A stretch of 25,214 nt of DNA from JARIHD01 sp035629475 (GCA_035629475.1 DASPHS010000132.1:1-25214); one strand, 5' to 3'; shown: positions 7,337 through 15,287, counted from the stretch's first letter. Numbers and translations: made by a program. The notes: generated by a model from the letters alone, not told the origin.

Positions 7337-7617
7337 TGTATGGTGCGTCGTGCAACAAGGCCGGCAAGGTTGCGGGCGCCATTCTCGCGGTCTGGCTTAC
7401 GAAGCTCGACCTTATCCATAGCGGCGCGTGCCTCCCCGGTCAGCGGGTTGAGCCCGGCGGTCATAGGCAGTACGCCCATGTCGTGTGTGCCGCGAAGGCG
7501 GGCAAGCTCGGCTGCCTGATTCGCAGGCTGCAAATCATAGGCCGTACGTGTCTCCTGAGGAGGCAGTTCGACAAAAGGATCAATACGGGTGAATTCAGGA
7601 CCATGCGACATAGACAT
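7330..7617 (-). CDS. Small hypothetical protein, probable leaderless mRNA
   Basis: I do not recognise this protein. From the ATG at 7617 it is 95 aa. The longer in-frame form begins with GTG at 7638, which lies upstream of the predicted transcription start and overlaps the promoter, so it is unlikely. The protein is soluble, rich in Arg, Ala, Glu and Pro, with no membrane segment, signal peptide or cysteine. Its composition, with LPPQETRTAYDLQPANQAAELARLRG and a basic C-terminus, looks partly disordered and nucleic-acid friendly, but this is only an impression. A perfect consensus promoter ends 9 nt before the ATG and no ribosome-binding site fits between. It lies between hisS and tig on the same strand. 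The gene looks real because of the promoter and clean codon use; its function is unknown. Confidence 0.65.
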   Translation of the reverse strand: MSMSHGPEFTRIDPFVELPPQETRTAYDLQPANQAAELARLRGTHDMGVLPMTAGLNPLTGEARAAMDKVELRKPDRENGARNLAGLVARRTIQS

Positions 7618-7626
7618 AATATTCAC

Positions 7627-7655
7627 ATTATATAACACTAATGCTTATATGTCAA
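7627..7655 (-). promoter_or_regulatory. Perfect consensus promoter
   Basis: On the minus strand TTGACA (7650-7655) and TATAAT (7627-7632) are exactly consensus and separated by exactly 17 nt. It lies in the short gap after hisS and drives the small gene starting at 7617. The predicted start point, near 7619-7620, leaves only 2-3 nt of leader. Confidence 0.88.
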
Positions 7656-8969
7656 TTAATCGTCGTCTTCGCGGTAGTCTTTGACGATGCTGACAATGCG
7701 CGCCGCACTGTGCCGTTCGGATGTGCCGGTCAGCAAGTTACGGATTTCATACTGTTCGTCCGCCATTTCGCGTTCGCCAATGAACATCGCATAGTGGATG
7801 CCCTTTTTGGCTGCAGCTTTGATCTGCTTGTCTGGCTTGCGGCCGGTGGCATCAACGGCAACGTTCGCTCCCATGCTGCGCAGTTCCTGTATGACCCGTT
7901 GGGCTGGTGCATACACATCACCTATCAAGATGACGTATACATCGGTATCGGGACGAAGCGTTGGCAGCAGGTCGTGACCTTCCAAAAAGTTCTGCATAGT
8001 CACATCACCCCAGCCAAAGCCGACAGTCGGTACTGGTTCGACACCGAAGAGCCCGACCAAGCCGTCGTAGCGACCACCGCCCATCATGGAGCGATTGTTC
8101 TCGGGGTTCTTGTCAAAAATCTCGAATACAATGCCGGTGTAGTAATCAAACCCTCGCATGATAGTGATATCAAATATAGCGTTGGTGATGCGGGCTTCGC
8201 GTAGCATGTCCAACAGCTGCTTGAGCTCTTGAGCAGGTGCGCTGAGGCGGATAGCTTCCGGTAAATGTTCAAGCTGCTTGATCTTCAGCAAGCCGAGCAG
8301 TTTGTTGCTGGCTCCGGCATCACGCTGCGAAGGGGCAAATATGGCGTCGGCTTCGGCCATAAAGCTTTCCCGAGGAATCTTGTTCATACGATCAATCAGC
8401 TTGGTGAGTGTGTGGGCTTGTACACCGTCTAGCGCCAGGTAATCGAACATAATAAAGTCCATAAGTTTGCGGCTGTTGATGTGAATAGCATACATATCGT
8501 GTGTTGCGCCGAATTCTTTCAGGATGCCGTCAGCCACCTGTATCAGTTCGGCTTCGGCCATAAAGCCGTCAACACCAAAGATATCGACGTTGAGCTGCCA
8601 GTGCTCACGCAACCGACCACGCTGCGGGCGTTCATAGCGCCACAGGTTAGGTATAGCGTACAGCCGCAGGGGGTAGGCTAACTCTTGGCGCCTGGCTGCT
8701 ACCATGCGGCTGACTGTTGGTGTCCATTCGGGACGGATGGCTACTTTCCGGCCGCCACGGTCTTCAAAAGCGTACGTCTGTTCACTGACGATTTCTTCGC
8801 CGCTCTTCGCCAGATAAAGCTCAAGTGGCTCAAGAATCGGCGCGTCGTGCTCTTCGTAGCCGTAACGTTCAGCTACTTTGCGCCAGACGTTAAATATGTA
8901 TTTTTGCAGACGCTTGTCTTCGGGGTAAAAGTCGCGGGCGCCTTTGTAGGGTTGCGTAGATAGTGCCAT
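7656..8969 (-). CDS. hisS: Histidyl-tRNA synthetase
   Basis: A complete class II histidyl-tRNA synthetase of 437 aa, which charges tRNA-His. Motif 1 lies in the first 60 residues (GARDFYPEDKRLQKYIF). Motif 2 is WRYERPQRGRLREHWQLNVD (about 110-129). The HisRS-specific loop is RGFDYYTGIVFEIF, and motif 3 is GGGRYDGL followed by PTVGFGWG. The C-terminal ~100 residues form the anticodon-binding domain. Both RPQRGRLREHWQLNVDIFG and DYYTGIVFE resemble the archaeal/eukaryal and related bacterial subtype more than E. coli HisRS (DYYTRTVFE). AAGGAA lies about 10 nt before the ATG at 8969. A weak TACAAT box upstream may be a promoter. Confidence 0.97.
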   Translation of the reverse strand: MALSTQPYKGARDFYPEDKRLQKYIFNVWRKVAERYGYEEHDAPILEPLELYLAKSGEEIVSEQTYAFEDRGGRKVAIRPEWTPTVSRMVAARRQELAYPLRLYAIPNLWRYERPQRGRLREHWQLNVDIFGVDGFMAEAELIQVADGILKEFGATHDMYAIHINSRKLMDFIMFDYLALDGVQAHTLTKLIDRMNKIPRESFMAEADAIFAPSQRDAGASNKLLGLLKIKQLEHLPEAIRLSAPAQELKQLLDMLREARITNAIFDITIMRGFDYYTGIVFEIFDKNPENNRSMMGGGRYDGLVGLFGVEPVPTVGFGWGDVTMQNFLEGHDLLPTLRPDTDVYVILIGDVYAPAQRVIQELRSMGANVAVDATGRKPDKQIKAAAKKGIHYAMFIGEREMADEQYEIRNLLTGTSERHSAARIVSIVKDYREDDD

Positions 8970-9004
8970 TGTGGTTGTTCCTTTTCAGGGTTGATTGTAA
9001 CAGA

Positions 9005-9038
9005 AAATAGGAAAAGGCGCCGGATGAACCAGCGCCTT
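9005..9038 (-). terminator. Rho-independent terminator after otsA
   Basis: On the minus strand AAGGCGC (9032-9038) and GCGCCTT (9014-9020) form a perfect 7-bp GC-rich stem with an 11-nt loop. They are followed by the T-rich stretch TTCCTATTTTC. It lies about 90 nt beyond the otsA stop and in front of hisS. Confidence 0.8.
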
Positions 9039-9130
9039 ATTGATTCAAAGAATCAGCAAACACCACGGTTCATACCGGCTATATATGGCTATGATGGAGG
9101 TGGGTATTGCAAAACATCAGAAATAGTATA

Positions 9131-10615
9131 TCACATCTGTGGCGCACGAGCGAGTAGCTGGCGTCGTATGGTACTGAGGCGGAGCAGGCCGGCAGATGGC
9201 AGGCGTAAGCTCGCGTGGCCGCGTGGCTTGTGAACGCCGGCGGAAAACAAGATACTTTGTGGCTGGCTTTGCAGTGCAGCAATAAAGCTATTAAACCACC
9301 AGAATACATCCTGCTGCTCCACGTTGGTGCGAAGGGCTGTCCAGCGCTGTGTGCGTTCGGCGGTACCCATAGAAAGTGCCTGCTCTACACTGTCCGCGAT
9401 GGCAGATACATCTTGTGGGTCGACCAGCAACGCCTGGGTCAGTTGCCCTGCGGCACCGATAGTATTGCTCATAACCAGCGCAGCTTGGTCATCTTGCTTG
9501 GTGGCTATAAATTCCTTGACCACGAGGTTCATGCCGTCAATGCGCGGCGTAACCAGCAGCACGTCGGCCAGACCGTACCATGCGCTGACTTCTTCGAAAC
9601 CACAGTTACGGTAGGTAAAGTCAATCGGCTTGTAGGATGCAGAACCGTACCAGCTGTTGATGCGTGCAACGCTCTGTTCGATTTCCCATTTGAGCTCACG
9701 GTACCCAGCAACGTCTTCACGCGAGGGTGCCACGATCAGTTTGTATAGAAGTTTGGGGTCAGCACGCTTTTCTTTGAGCAGCTGTTCGATTGCTTGTAAC
9801 TGTTCCAAAATGCCCTTGGTGTAATCAAGACGGGAGATGGACAGTACCACCTTACGGTCCGTTGCGACTGCCGCGGCTTTGGACAGCTCAGTTTGCACTG
9901 CTGGTTGCTGGAGCGCGCTGCGGTAGGCATCAAAATCAACGCCAATCGGAAAGGCTTGCACCTGGGCGCCTTCTCGCAATCGGATACCCTCTGAAGCGAG
10001 GGCGGTCGTAAAGCTTTCATTGTCGCGGGTGGTCTGGAAGCCGATCACGTCGGCCTGGGCCAGGCTTTCCAGCAAGGCTGGTGTTTGCGGTATGCCGGCC
10101 AGACAGTCGGGTCGTGCAAATGGGGTATGCAGGAAGAAGCCGATACGGTTGGTGACACCCATGGCACGGAGCATACCCGGAACTAACATAAGCTGGTAGT
10201 CCTGTACCCAGATAGTGTCAGTAGGCTTACAGATACGCAGGAGGCGCTTTGCAAACTGCAAGTTTACCTTTTCATACGCCTGCCAGTCGGCACTGTCGTA
10301 ATCTATCTTAGCTTCAAAGCCGTGCAGTTGCGGCCACAGGATACCATTGGACATGTTTTCATAGAAGCGGTGGAGCAAGTCGCCGGCAATGTTAACGGGC
10401 AGGAGGCGCTTGTCGACGCGTAACTTCGCTAAATTCCAGGGGTGTACCGGTTTTTCAGTGCCAGCCCAGCCCATCCACACGGCGTCATAGTTGTCCATGA
10501 GTGCCGATAGAGCTGTCGCAAGACCACCATTGCTGCGCTGTACAGAAAGCTTGCCCTTTATTTCAGAAATGCTGATAGGAAGCCGGTTCGATACCAATAT
10601 GATTCGTTGTTTCAT
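9131..10615 (-). CDS. otsA: Trehalose-6-phosphate synthase (GT20)
   Basis: Transfers glucose from a nucleotide sugar (UDP- or GDP-glucose) to glucose-6-phosphate to make trehalose-6-phosphate. It is about 494 aa from the ATG at 10615; a GTG three codons upstream (10624) is the alternative start. GT20 landmarks: VSNRLPIS at the N-terminus, SNGGLATAL, MGWAGT, ILWPQLHG, VQDYQLMLVPGMLR, FFLHTPF, DVIGFQT, SISRLDYTKGI (catalytic Arg and Lys), PSREDV, and TPRIDGMNLVVKEF. The SNRLPI-type N-terminus resembles the yeast/actinobacterial form. After FFLHTPF the usual acidic/proline segment is replaced by ARPDCLAGIP. It diverges from otsB, which encodes the next enzyme. No Shine-Dalgarno is visible. Confidence 0.96.
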   Translation of the reverse strand: MKQRIILVSNRLPISISEIKGKLSVQRSNGGLATALSALMDNYDAVWMGWAGTEKPVHPWNLAKLRVDKRLLPVNIAGDLLHRFYENMSNGILWPQLHGFEAKIDYDSADWQAYEKVNLQFAKRLLRICKPTDTIWVQDYQLMLVPGMLRAMGVTNRIGFFLHTPFARPDCLAGIPQTPALLESLAQADVIGFQTTRDNESFTTALASEGIRLREGAQVQAFPIGVDFDAYRSALQQPAVQTELSKAAAVATDRKVVLSISRLDYTKGILEQLQAIEQLLKEKRADPKLLYKLIVAPSREDVAGYRELKWEIEQSVARINSWYGSASYKPIDFTYRNCGFEEVSAWYGLADVLLVTPRIDGMNLVVKEFIATKQDDQAALVMSNTIGAAGQLTQALLVDPQDVSAIADSVEQALSMGTAERTQRWTALRTNVEQQDVFWWFNSFIAALQSQPQSILFSAGVHKPRGHASLRLPSAGLLRLSTIRRQLLARAPQM

Positions 10616-10669
10616 TGTAGGCACAAGTGTAAGGTATATTGCTGTGCTGTAGCTGTAATATTACTTACA

Positions 10670-11437
10670 ATGGCGCATATGACTATTCAAACCATCGCCC
10701 AGACCTATGCATCTGCAGCCAAACGCCTGCTCTTATTAGACTATGACGGCACGCTGGCAGACTTTGCCCCTACCCCGTCCGGTGCTGCGCCACCCCAGGA
10801 ATTACTGCGGACACTTGAGGTGTTGGCTCAACAGCCTGCAAATACGGTTGTCATCGTAAGTGGCCGCGACAAACAAACCCTGACTGATTGGCTGAGCCAT
10901 TTGCCAGTATCATTTGCCGCTGAACATGGCTATTGGCGTAAAGAGGCCGGCAAAGATTGGCAAGCCACCATGCATAATGATGCCTCATGGAAGATAGCCG
11001 TCCAAAGCCTTATGGACGAGGTGACGGCGGCCAATCCTGGTTCGCTTATTGAGGAAAAATCCAGCAGTCTGGTGTGGCACTACCGGGCTGCCGATGACGC
11101 CGATACCGCCAGGGAGTCTGCACGGCTGCTTGTGGAGTCGGTTGAAAACCTGCAAGACCAGTTTACGCTGCGTATTCTGGACGGTAACGCCAATGTGGAG
11201 GTCCAACTGGCAGGTACCGACAAAGGAAGCGCCGCCCAGTACTGGTTGCAGCACGAATACGACTTTATTCTGGCGGCTGGCGATGACACCACCGATGAAG
11301 ACCTGTTTACTGCCATGCCTGATACGGCGTACACCATTAAGGTGGGGCCAGGTGCCACAGCAGCCCGCCTCCATGTAGATAGCCCCGCTGAGTTGCGACA
11401 GCTACTCGGGCAATTAGCGGAACAGGCCTCCAGCTAA
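10670..11437 (+). CDS. otsB: Trehalose-6-phosphate phosphatase
   Basis: HAD-superfamily phosphatase that releases trehalose from trehalose-6-phosphate. It is 255 aa from the ATG at 10670; the ATG at 10679 is an alternative. The longer in-frame ORF start at 10607 would overlap otsA and has a non-coding-looking, cysteine-rich N-terminus. All HAD motifs are visible: LLLDYDGTLADF (catalytic Asp pair), VIVSGRD, the lysine in GTDKGSA, and AAGDDTTDEDLF. HGYWRK and the EEKSSSLVWHYR segment match the trehalose phosphatase cap. otsA and otsB start only 54 bp apart on opposite strands, so their control regions overlap. No Shine-Dalgarno is present; TAATAT lies 8 nt before the ATG and could be the -10 box of a leaderless mRNA. 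Confidence 0.95.
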   Translation: MAHMTIQTIAQTYASAAKRLLLLDYDGTLADFAPTPSGAAPPQELLRTLEVLAQQPANTVVIVSGRDKQTLTDWLSHLPVSFAAEHGYWRKEAGKDWQATMHNDASWKIAVQSLMDEVTAANPGSLIEEKSSSLVWHYRAADDADTARESARLLVESVENLQDQFTLRILDGNANVEVQLAGTDKGSAAQYWLQHEYDFILAAGDDTTDEDLFTAMPDTAYTIKVGPGATAARLHVDSPAELRQLLGQLAEQASS

Positions 11438-11485
11438 GCATGAGCACACCATGTTAGACTGCATGTATAAATAAGGACGCAACCT

Positions 11486-12406
11486 ATGGCTCGTATATAT
11501 GACAAGGCGTATATGGGGGATGGTATCATTCCCTTTCAAGAAGCTTCACTGAGTATTGGCAGTTCAGCTGTACTGTATGGTTTGAGCGTCTATACCGTGC
11601 TCCCGGTACACCTGACCGCAAGCGGCGAGCGTGTCGCGTTCCGACTGGACGATCATTATAAGCGGCTGTGTGACTCGGCACGCATTATTGGTATCGATAC
11701 CTTCGAGCCGGCCTGGCCCCGGGAACGTTTTATGACGGCAGTTTCCGAACTTATAGCCGCTAACCAGCCCGATGAAGCTGTCTTTGTACGGGTGACGGTG
11801 CACGTGGATGCGTTGGTGGCTGGCACTCGCTCCCGCGGCCTACATACGGTGCTCAGCATGTTTGTGTATGAAGCCCAGCCTATAGTGCCCCAGGATGGTG
11901 CTCGTCTGAAAACGAGCGTCTGGCGGCGGATTCCGGATTACGCTATTCCATCACGCGCCAAAGTAAACGGGGCCTACGTTAATTCAGTCCTTGCCAAGCA
12001 GGACGCACTGGATAGTGGATACGACGACTGTATTTTTCTGGATACTGACGGCCATGTCTGTGAGTTGAGTGCGGCTAATATATTCATAGTGCGCCACAAC
12101 ACCCTCATTACGCCTGATGCAACGTCAGATTTGTTGGAGGGCATCAACCGCCGAACGGTGCTGGAACTGGCCCGTGATATGGGTATTCCGGTTGCCGAGC
12201 GCACCATTGACTTGACCGAGCTATATATTGCTGATGAGGTATTTGTGAGCGGCACTTCAGCGTATCTGGCGCCCGTGAAAGAAATTGATGGCCGGCAGAT
12301 TGCCACCGGTGATCCTGAGCACATTCTCTCACGATTGCAGACCAAGTACCGGCAGGTACTGCGTGGCGAGGATCCGGAGTACACTCACTTGACGACACGC
12401 CTCTAA
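11486..12406 (+). CDS. ilvE: Class IV aminotransferase, branched-chain type
   Basis: PLP-dependent fold-type IV aminotransferase, 306 aa. The catalytic lysine is in SRAKVNGAYVNS. The cofactor/substrate loops are visible: FRLDDHYKRL near the N-terminus, FLDTDGHVCELSAANIF (the pyridine-N glutamate), LEGINRRTVLELA, and FVSGTSAYLAPVKEIDGR. The GTSAYLAPV loop and overall length favour a branched-chain aminotransferase over D-amino-acid transaminase or ADC lyase, but exact specificity is inference. AAGGA lies 8 nt before the ATG at 11486. It follows otsB by 48 bp on the same strand and ends at a strong terminator. No other branched-chain amino-acid pathway genes are near, so it may act in catabolism or transamination only. 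Confidence 0.85.
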   Translation: MARIYDKAYMGDGIIPFQEASLSIGSSAVLYGLSVYTVLPVHLTASGERVAFRLDDHYKRLCDSARIIGIDTFEPAWPRERFMTAVSELIAANQPDEAVFVRVTVHVDALVAGTRSRGLHTVLSMFVYEAQPIVPQDGARLKTSVWRRIPDYAIPSRAKVNGAYVNSVLAKQDALDSGYDDCIFLDTDGHVCELSAANIFIVRHNTLITPDATSDLLEGINRRTVLELARDMGIPVAERTIDLTELYIADEVFVSGTSAYLAPVKEIDGRQIATGDPEHILSRLQTKYRQVLRGEDPEYTHLTTRL

Positions 12407-12443
12407 CAAAAAAGAGCGGCCCGATGTGCCGCTCTTTTTTGTT
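12405..12443. terminator. Bidirectional Rho-independent terminator
   Basis: A perfect stem GAGCGGC (12414-12420) / GCCGCTC (12428-12434) with a 7-nt loop is flanked by A6 and T6. AAC/GTT extends the symmetry. It serves the plus-strand aminotransferase gene and the minus-strand SPFH gene, which converge here. Confidence 0.95.
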
Positions 12444-12459
12444 GCTCGTTATCCAGCGT

Positions 12460-13374
12460 TTAAGCAGATTCCTTGCTGTTTTTGGCGACCTCATTTGCAG
12501 TAATCATCGCGTTGCGCATTTGCTCTGACAGGTCACCCATTCCGGCAGGAGAGTGCGGGATGAGGATGGTGTTGGTCTTGGAGCCGGCACCGATGTCCTT
12601 GATGGTGTCAAAGTACTGGGTCATCATGACCAAGTTCATGACATCTTGGGCGTTGGCGCCATCAACGGTCTTGCTGAAGCTTTCAACTGATTCACGCAGA
12701 CCATCAATGATAGCCCGGCGCTGGTTGGCAATACCCTGCCCCTGGAGTGCTTTACTTTCAGCCTCAGCTTCGGCAGCTTTGACCACGCGGATTTTATCGG
12801 CTTCTGCTTGCTCGACCGCCGCTACACGCAAGCGCTGGGCGGCGTTAATCTCGTTCATGCTGACCTTCACTTTCGCGTCAGGATCAATGTCGGTTACCAG
12901 TGCCTTGATGATGCCGTATCCAAAGTCATCCATAACTTGGTCCAGCTCAACCTTTACGGCGTTAGCAATGTCGTCTTTCATCTGGAACAGTTCATCCAGG
13001 TTGGTGTTTGGTACACGTGCACGTACGGTATCGAACACGAAGGCTGTAATCTGCTCAGTTGGTACCTGCAGGCGGTAAAAGGCATCCAGGACTTTACCTG
13101 GCAACACGTTGTATTGCACGCTGACGACAACAAAGACAAAGACGTTATCTTTGGTCTTGGTCTCTACGCGTACGTCAAGCTGCTGGATACGCAGGTTGAC
13201 CCGGCCGGCAATGCGGTCGATAAGCGGAATTTTGAAGTTAAGACCGGCGGTTGATACTTTCTTGAACTTGCCGAAGCGTTCAACAATTGCCGCCGTTTGC
13301 TGACGGACAGTAAATATACCGTCAAAGATCATCAGAACGACGAAGACGATGAGAACGATGATGAAAACACTCAT
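12460..13374 (-). CDS. SPFH/stomatin-like membrane protein (QmcA/HIR type)
   Basis: A 304-aa band-7/SPFH protein that likely assembles into membrane-anchored oligomers in lipid microdomains. Residues 2-20 are a hydrophobic anchor (SVFIIVLIVFVVLMIFDGI). The SPFH domain follows (about 22-190), with AAIVERFGKF, GLNFKIPLIDRI and QLDVRVETKTKDNV typical of stomatin/HIR proteins. Residues about 185-230 are an Ala/Glu-rich coiled coil (AAEAEAESKALQGQG). GGGGAG-like sequence (CTCCCC on plus, 13380-13385) lies 5 nt before the start and fits a Shine-Dalgarno. No nfeD-type partner gene is adjacent. The exact role is not known even for most homologues; control of membrane proteases is one reported theme. 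Confidence 0.92.
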   Translation of the reverse strand: MSVFIIVLIVFVVLMIFDGIFTVRQQTAAIVERFGKFKKVSTAGLNFKIPLIDRIAGRVNLRIQQLDVRVETKTKDNVFVFVVVSVQYNVLPGKVLDAFYRLQVPTEQITAFVFDTVRARVPNTNLDELFQMKDDIANAVKVELDQVMDDFGYGIIKALVTDIDPDAKVKVSMNEINAAQRLRVAAVEQAEADKIRVVKAAEAEAESKALQGQGIANQRRAIIDGLRESVESFSKTVDGANAQDVMNLVMMTQYFDTIKDIGAGSKTNTILIPHSPAGMGDLSEQMRNAMITANEVAKNSKESA

Positions 13375-13414
13375 GTGAGCTCCCCTGTTATGTATGGCTA
13401 TAATTGTACAGCTA

Positions 13415-14329
13415 TTAACGTGGGGTATCTACTGGCAAATCAACTTGTACGGTGTGTGACCGTAAGCGAGGCTGCACAAACGCATCAGGCTTGGTAAGTG
13501 CCCATGATGTTCCTTCGACGAGCGGTGTAACCGGTGCAGCTGGCAGCATATCGAGATTCTCATCGGAAATTTGAATGACGCCACCCGGTTTTGTCTGCGC
13601 TACCAAATCGGCCATGTGCTCCGGTAGTAATCGCTTACGCAGGGAGCTAAAAACTAAGGAATGGAGGGCCATGCTATCAGGATACATCTCTTCTTTGCCG
13701 TATTCTGCTGCCGCCATGTTCTCGCACCATTGTTGGGGGACGCGTACCATTTCTGATACAAGGTGATGCGAGCTGACGAAATCATACGGTCCGTCTAGCT
13801 TAGGAAACGCATGCGCTGTCGTGGTGGCGGCAAGCCGTGAGAACAGGTTGGTATAGGCATCGAAATCACTTGCAATGCCTAGGGCTTGCCGGGCTGCGGC
13901 TGTAACTCCATCGGCAAGACCGTAGCTCAGGTCTGCTGTTATGGCCCGCATCTTATGACGGGTAAGATATGACGCATCAGCCTCGGGGTGTTTGGCAAAA
14001 AAGGCGTCAGCCCTTTCAATCTCTGCTAGTGCGGCATCCAGTCCCGGTTCGTACCTGTCGACAATGACAACTTCATCAAACTTTTTAGCGAGTGTACCTA
14101 TAGAGACGCTTCGTTGAGCGCCAGCGCCCAGTATGAGAGCACGACTGGGCGTTCCATCATCTGCCTTGTGCTGTATGGCAAGATCGGCTGCGTCGAGTAT
14201 AAGGCGCGCAGAATAATAGGTATTATTAAAATCAGGCCATTGCTCGTGCTCAAGTGCAGCGCGGGCGTGGTCTTGGGCGTATGCCTCATCCAGAGTTTGA
14301 GGCTGTAGTGCAAAGGCTTCGAAAGACAT
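13415..14329 (-). CDS. Rossmann-fold protein, putative SAM-dependent methyltransferase
   Basis: I do not recognise a specific family. The protein is 304 aa from the ATG at 14329; a TTG four codons earlier is the alternative. Residues about 64-85 read RALILGAGAQRSVSIGTLAKKF followed by DEVVIVDRYEP. This resembles a glycine-rich SAM loop and the acidic end of strand 2. A later segment, GPYDFVSSHHLVSEM, resembles methyltransferase motif IV, and GGVIQISDENLDML resembles strand 5. This supports a class I methyltransferase fold, but the glycine loop (GAGAQRS) is atypical and the substrate is unknown. It has no membrane segment. It lies 40 bp upstream of the SPFH gene, possibly in one transcript, and is divergent from the unknown gene at 14406. 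Confidence 0.6.
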   Translation of the reverse strand: MSFEAFALQPQTLDEAYAQDHARAALEHEQWPDFNNTYYSARLILDAADLAIQHKADDGTPSRALILGAGAQRSVSIGTLAKKFDEVVIVDRYEPGLDAALAEIERADAFFAKHPEADASYLTRHKMRAITADLSYGLADGVTAAARQALGIASDFDAYTNLFSRLAATTTAHAFPKLDGPYDFVSSHHLVSEMVRVPQQWCENMAAAEYGKEEMYPDSMALHSLVFSSLRKRLLPEHMADLVAQTKPGGVIQISDENLDMLPAAPVTPLVEGTSWALTKPDAFVQPRLRSHTVQVDLPVDTPR

Positions 14330-14405
14330 AAAGATATACAATACAACTTATTTATAATATTTACAACTACCCCTATGCAAGAGGAGGACTGTACAATTAA
14401 CGAAT

Positions 14406-15287
14406 ATGTTGTATAGTAAGTATACTATGGCAGACCCTTCAGGCGAACGCCTTCACATGCTGGCGAACGGCATCCATACTGAATTGCAGCAGCATTACGC
14501 GGAGCTTAGTCCATATGCGAACCATATACAGCTGCAGACAGATGCTGCTTTTGGTAGTGTGTTGCGCAAGCTCGGGCCAATGCAACTGGAATACCCCGAG
14601 CGGAGCCCAGCTGTGGGCGAGTCAGACCCCTTTATATATGACATAGAGGTAAACCGGCCGAATAGTGGTCATGATAGATTGCGTATTACGCCCGATGGGG
14701 ATACCTATGCAGTTGATGCCTACAGTGCGGCTCGGTTATCCGATAAAGATGTCATGCTGATGCAGGAGGAGGGCGACCGGGTTATTAACGCGCTGGCTCG
14801 CGTGAGCGATGACGTTTTCCGCCCCGGCTCACCTGCTGGCCGGCAACCAATAACCAACCTCACCGAGCAAGGCGCTGGGTTTACTTGGTCGGAAATACAC
14901 GGTGCTGAGGCAAACGCGTTTCATAGTCTATCGGTCACCGCACTTGCTTCGATGGGTATCGCCTTTCATGAGGTTGATACGCCCATTAACGTAGTCCCTG
15001 TGCAGCGCCAGGAGCAAGACGGATTGGTTGCCCTACACCTCATGCCGCCTTCCAAGCCTGACCTTCGGCTGCCTGGGCGTGAAGTATTGTCATTTGCAGC
15101 ACTTGAAAGCGGCCTGCTCGTCTATGGCATGGCAATATACGTGGGGGAGCAACTTGCTAATCTGAGCTACACGTTTTCCGGCCCGGGGTCGACGCGCATA
15201 TTCATGAACCGGAATAAGCGTGATTCGCTGCGCGGCGCACTTGGAAACCAGCTGGAACCTTCGAATGTTATGGTGAGACAAGTGTAG
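14406..15287 (+). CDS. Hypothetical protein, 293 aa
   Basis: I do not recognise this protein. It is soluble, mixed alpha/beta by eye, with no signal peptide, no membrane segment, no cysteine and no obvious catalytic motif. A C-terminal segment (FMNRNKRDSLRGALG) is basic. The start is uncertain. The ATG at 14406 has TACAAT 8 nt upstream, so a leaderless mRNA is possible. The ATG at 14427 overlaps an inverted repeat (ATAGTA-N4-TACTAT, 14413-14428). GAGGAGG at 14381-14387 is 18 nt from the first ATG, too far for a normal Shine-Dalgarno. The gene is divergent from the methyltransferase-like gene with about 75 bp between starts, suggesting linked regulation. Codon use fits its neighbours, so it looks like a genuine gene. 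Confidence 0.65.
   Translation: MLYSKYTMADPSGERLHMLANGIHTELQQHYAELSPYANHIQLQTDAAFGSVLRKLGPMQLEYPERSPAVGESDPFIYDIEVNRPNSGHDRLRITPDGDTYAVDAYSAARLSDKDVMLMQEEGDRVINALARVSDDVFRPGSPAGRQPITNLTEQGAGFTWSEIHGAEANAFHSLSVTALASMGIAFHEVDTPINVVPVQRQEQDGLVALHLMPPSKPDLRLPGREVLSFAALESGLLVYGMAIYVGEQLANLSYTFSGPGSTRIFMNRNKRDSLRGALGNQLEPSNVMVRQV

Noticed and set aside
7641..8204. Plus-strand ORF of 187 aa opposite hisS
   Set aside because: Antisense to hisS, no known motif, no Shine-Dalgarno; explained by reverse reading of GC-rich codons.
9040..9055. Small palindrome TGATTC-AAA-GAATCA downstream of otsA
   Set aside because: A 6-bp stem just before the stronger terminator, with no U-run of its own; too short to call a separate element.
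10607..10669. Upstream extension of the otsB reading frame
   Set aside because: It would overlap otsA, gives a Cys-rich N-terminus unlike the family, and the HAD motif sits correctly after the internal ATG.
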